Below, piece after piece: positions 62,762 to 64,000 of a stretch of 64,000 nucleotides of DNA. The stretch's first letter is position 1, and every line of letters begins with the position of its first letter. Made by a program: the position numbers and the translations under genes. The notes under the pieces were generated by a model, which was given only the letters and a program-made list of their open reading frames with translations, did not search any database and was not told the origin of the DNA. Origin of the DNA: Achromobacter sp. Root83 (GTDB taxonomy: Bacteria > Pseudomonadota > Gammaproteobacteria > Burkholderiales > Burkholderiaceae_B); NCBI RefSeq assembly GCF_001428845.1, contig NZ_LMIU01000003.1, forward strand, positions 67,243 to 131,242. The letters run 5' to 3'.

Positions 62762-63733
62762 CTATAAATCGGACAATGCATGGGCTGGCAGCAACGTGGG
62801 GATGCCATGGCGCGTCTGGGTATCGGCTTCGCGCCGGGCGTTTTCACGATACGCCGCGCTCATGAAATCCAGAAGTTCTCTGACGGCGGGCAAGAGGCCG
62901 CGGCGGGAAGGGAACACGGCATGCACGCTGCCCGGTTCCGGTTGCCAAGGGGCTCCCACCGTCGATAGCGAGCCGGCGTCCAGTTCGTCGCGGATCATCA
63001 GCAGGGGCAGGGCGACGATGCCCACGCCTCGCAGGGCCGCCTGCTTGAGCGCCAGCATGTCGTCGGTCACCAGCCTGGGCGCGAAGGGCACGACCTGGCG
63101 GGCGTTGCCGGGCCCATGCAGCCGCCATTGGCATTCGCGCTGTTCCGTGCCCAGCGCCAGCGTAGGCTGCTGGGCGATACGCTGCAGATCGGCGGGATCG
63201 GAGAGGGATCGCGCCAGCGCGGGGCTGGCGACCAGGGCCTGGCAGCTCATGCCCAGGTGCTTCATGACCAGGTCGCTGCTTTCGATCGGGCCAAACCGCA
63301 CCCGTACCGCCAGATCGAACCCTTCGCGCAGCACGTCCACCGGACGGCTGTAACTCTTCAGGTAGACGTTCACCTTGGGGCACTTCTCCATGAAGCGCGC
63401 CACCACATCGCCCAGAAAGTAATAGATCAGCGCGGGCGGGGCCGCAATGCGGATCGTGCCCTGCGGCTCGGCGTGCGTACGGTCGATGACCTCTTGCGCC
63501 GCTTCCGCGCCCGCCAGCATCGCCAGGCATTGATCGAAATATTCCTGGCCCAGTTCGGTCACGGCGAACGTGCGCGTGGAGCGCTGTATCAGGCGCACGC
63601 CCAGGCGCTCTTCCAGCAATGCGATGCGCCGGCTGAGCCGCGATTTGGGGATGTCCAGTGCCCGGCCGGCGGGTGCGAAGCCGCCGCTTTTGACCACCTG
63701 GACAAAGTAGTAGAGATCATTCAAGTCGTGCAT
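62762..63733 (-). CDS. LysR-family transcriptional regulator
   Basis: 323 residues. The N-terminal helix-turn-helix (NDLYYFVQVVKSGGFAPAGRALDIPKSRLSRRI) and the effector domain from GTIRIAAPPALIYYFLGD are clear. It belongs to the LysR type with a DALVRVRFG-like cofactor domain, often regulating an adjacent oxidoreductase or hydrolase. It is 121 bases upstream of ycaC and divergent from the hydratase gene, so it may control either. Confidence 0.93.
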   Translation of the reverse strand: MHDLNDLYYFVQVVKSGGFAPAGRALDIPKSRLSRRIALLEERLGVRLIQRSTRTFAVTELGQEYFDQCLAMLAGAEAAQEVIDRTHAEPQGTIRIAAPPALIYYFLGDVVARFMEKCPKVNVYLKSYSRPVDVLREGFDLAVRVRFGPIESSDLVMKHLGMSCQALVASPALARSLSDPADLQRIAQQPTLALGTEQRECQWRLHGPGNARQVVPFAPRLVTDDMLALKQAALRGVGIVALPLLMIRDELDAGSLSTVGAPWQPEPGSVHAVFPSRRGLLPAVRELLDFMSAAYRENARREADTQTRHGIPTLLPAHALSDL

Positions 63734-63855
63734 GGACCGTCCGTGCTTGCGTCAATAGGCTTGTTGCGAGGAGGATATAACGCGCGCGGGCCCGGGCACG
63801 CGCTTTTTCCTCTACAGTCGTGCGCATCGAGTCCACGCGTTACGGAGACGCAGAC

Positions 63856-64000
63856 ATGTCCGCATTCGACCCGGAATCCCTCGCCCGCCAGGTGCTGGCC
63901 GCCCAGGACGGCGTCCACCCGCTCACGCCGTTCACCGCTCGATATCCGGGCTTCAGCCTGGAGGCGGCTTATGACGTGGCCGCGCGCGTCCGCCGGACGC
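63856..64000 (+). CDS. 2-keto-4-pentenoate hydratase-like protein, N-terminal part (partial)
   Basis: The ATG at 63856 with GGAGA upstream opens a frame that runs off the right edge. The visible 48 residues include ARQVLAAQDGVHPLTPFTAR and PGFSLEAAYDVAARVRR, matching the N-terminus of MhpD/DmpE-like hydratases (fumarylacetoacetase superfamily). The catalytic part lies outside the window, so the product call is provisional. It is divergent from the LysR gene. Confidence 0.6.
   Translation, partial: MSAFDPESLARQVLAAQDGVHPLTPFTARYPGFSLEAAYDVAARVRRT

Overview
The window looks like a chromosomal segment of a high-GC betaproteobacterium of the Alcaligenaceae, close to Achromobacter or Bordetella. 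The evidence is the gene order ybaB-recR, carA-carB, greA / yhbY-rlmE-ftsH-folP-glmM and ppx-ppk-pstSCAB, the high GC content, a relic of a Bug-family binding protein, and a GC-rich palindromic intergenic element of a kind I associate with that family. Genus is inferred from protein resemblance and was not tested.

Left part (1-24 kb). After the end of ybaB and recR comes a CaiB/BaiF CoA-transferase followed by a NitT/TauT-type ABC importer (binding protein, ATPase, permease). A reverse-strand light-sensing operon follows: bacteriophytochrome kinase bphP, a single-domain receiver, a ChpT-like H-box protein and heme oxygenase bphO, which makes the biliverdin chromophore. Then come a carboxymuconolactone-decarboxylase-family protein, transaldolase, carAB, a short-chain dehydrogenase, a five-gene reverse operon (binding protein, double permease, ATPase, LysR regulator, histidine phosphatase), a FlxA-like protein and a uracil/xanthine-type permease.

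Core part (24-41 kb). greA is preceded by two terminator-like hairpins. It is followed by yhbY (reverse), rlmE, ftsH, folP and glmM. Next is a phosphate block: olsB (ornithine lipid synthesis), ppx and ppk (polyphosphate turnover) and pstSCAB (phosphate uptake). Good Pho boxes lie in front of ppk and pstS, each ending exactly 10 bases before a -10 element. Four degenerate ~62-base tandem repeats fill the ppk-pstS gap. phoU does not follow pstB. An AAHS-type MFS transporter and tRNA-Pro(TGG) close this part.

Accessory part (41-64 kb). Downstream of the tRNA are an exported unknown protein, a Tat-exported DUF1254-type protein with an outer-membrane protein, an AraC regulator, an OmpA-like lipoprotein, a small unknown gene coupled to a family-4 glycosyltransferase, and an APC permease with an unknown 148-residue partner. 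Next comes a complete chaperone-usher pilus operon (two pilins, chaperone, usher, two-domain adhesin). It is followed on the same strand by an acyl carrier protein, an active-site-intact ketosynthase and a cysteine-rich flavodoxin-like protein. The remainder is a DNA/RNA non-specific endonuclease, a small lipoprotein, a decayed Bug-family gene, a YdcH-like protein, a sterol-desaturase-like hydroxylase, a YcaC-type hydrolase with a LysR regulator, and the start of a hydratase cut by the window edge.

The strongest leads for something new are the pilus / acyl-carrier / ketosynthase / flavoprotein association, the phytochrome operon carrying a separate H-box transfer protein, and the compact phosphate-stress block with its repeats and Pho boxes. 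No CRISPR array, integrase, transposase or rRNA gene was seen.
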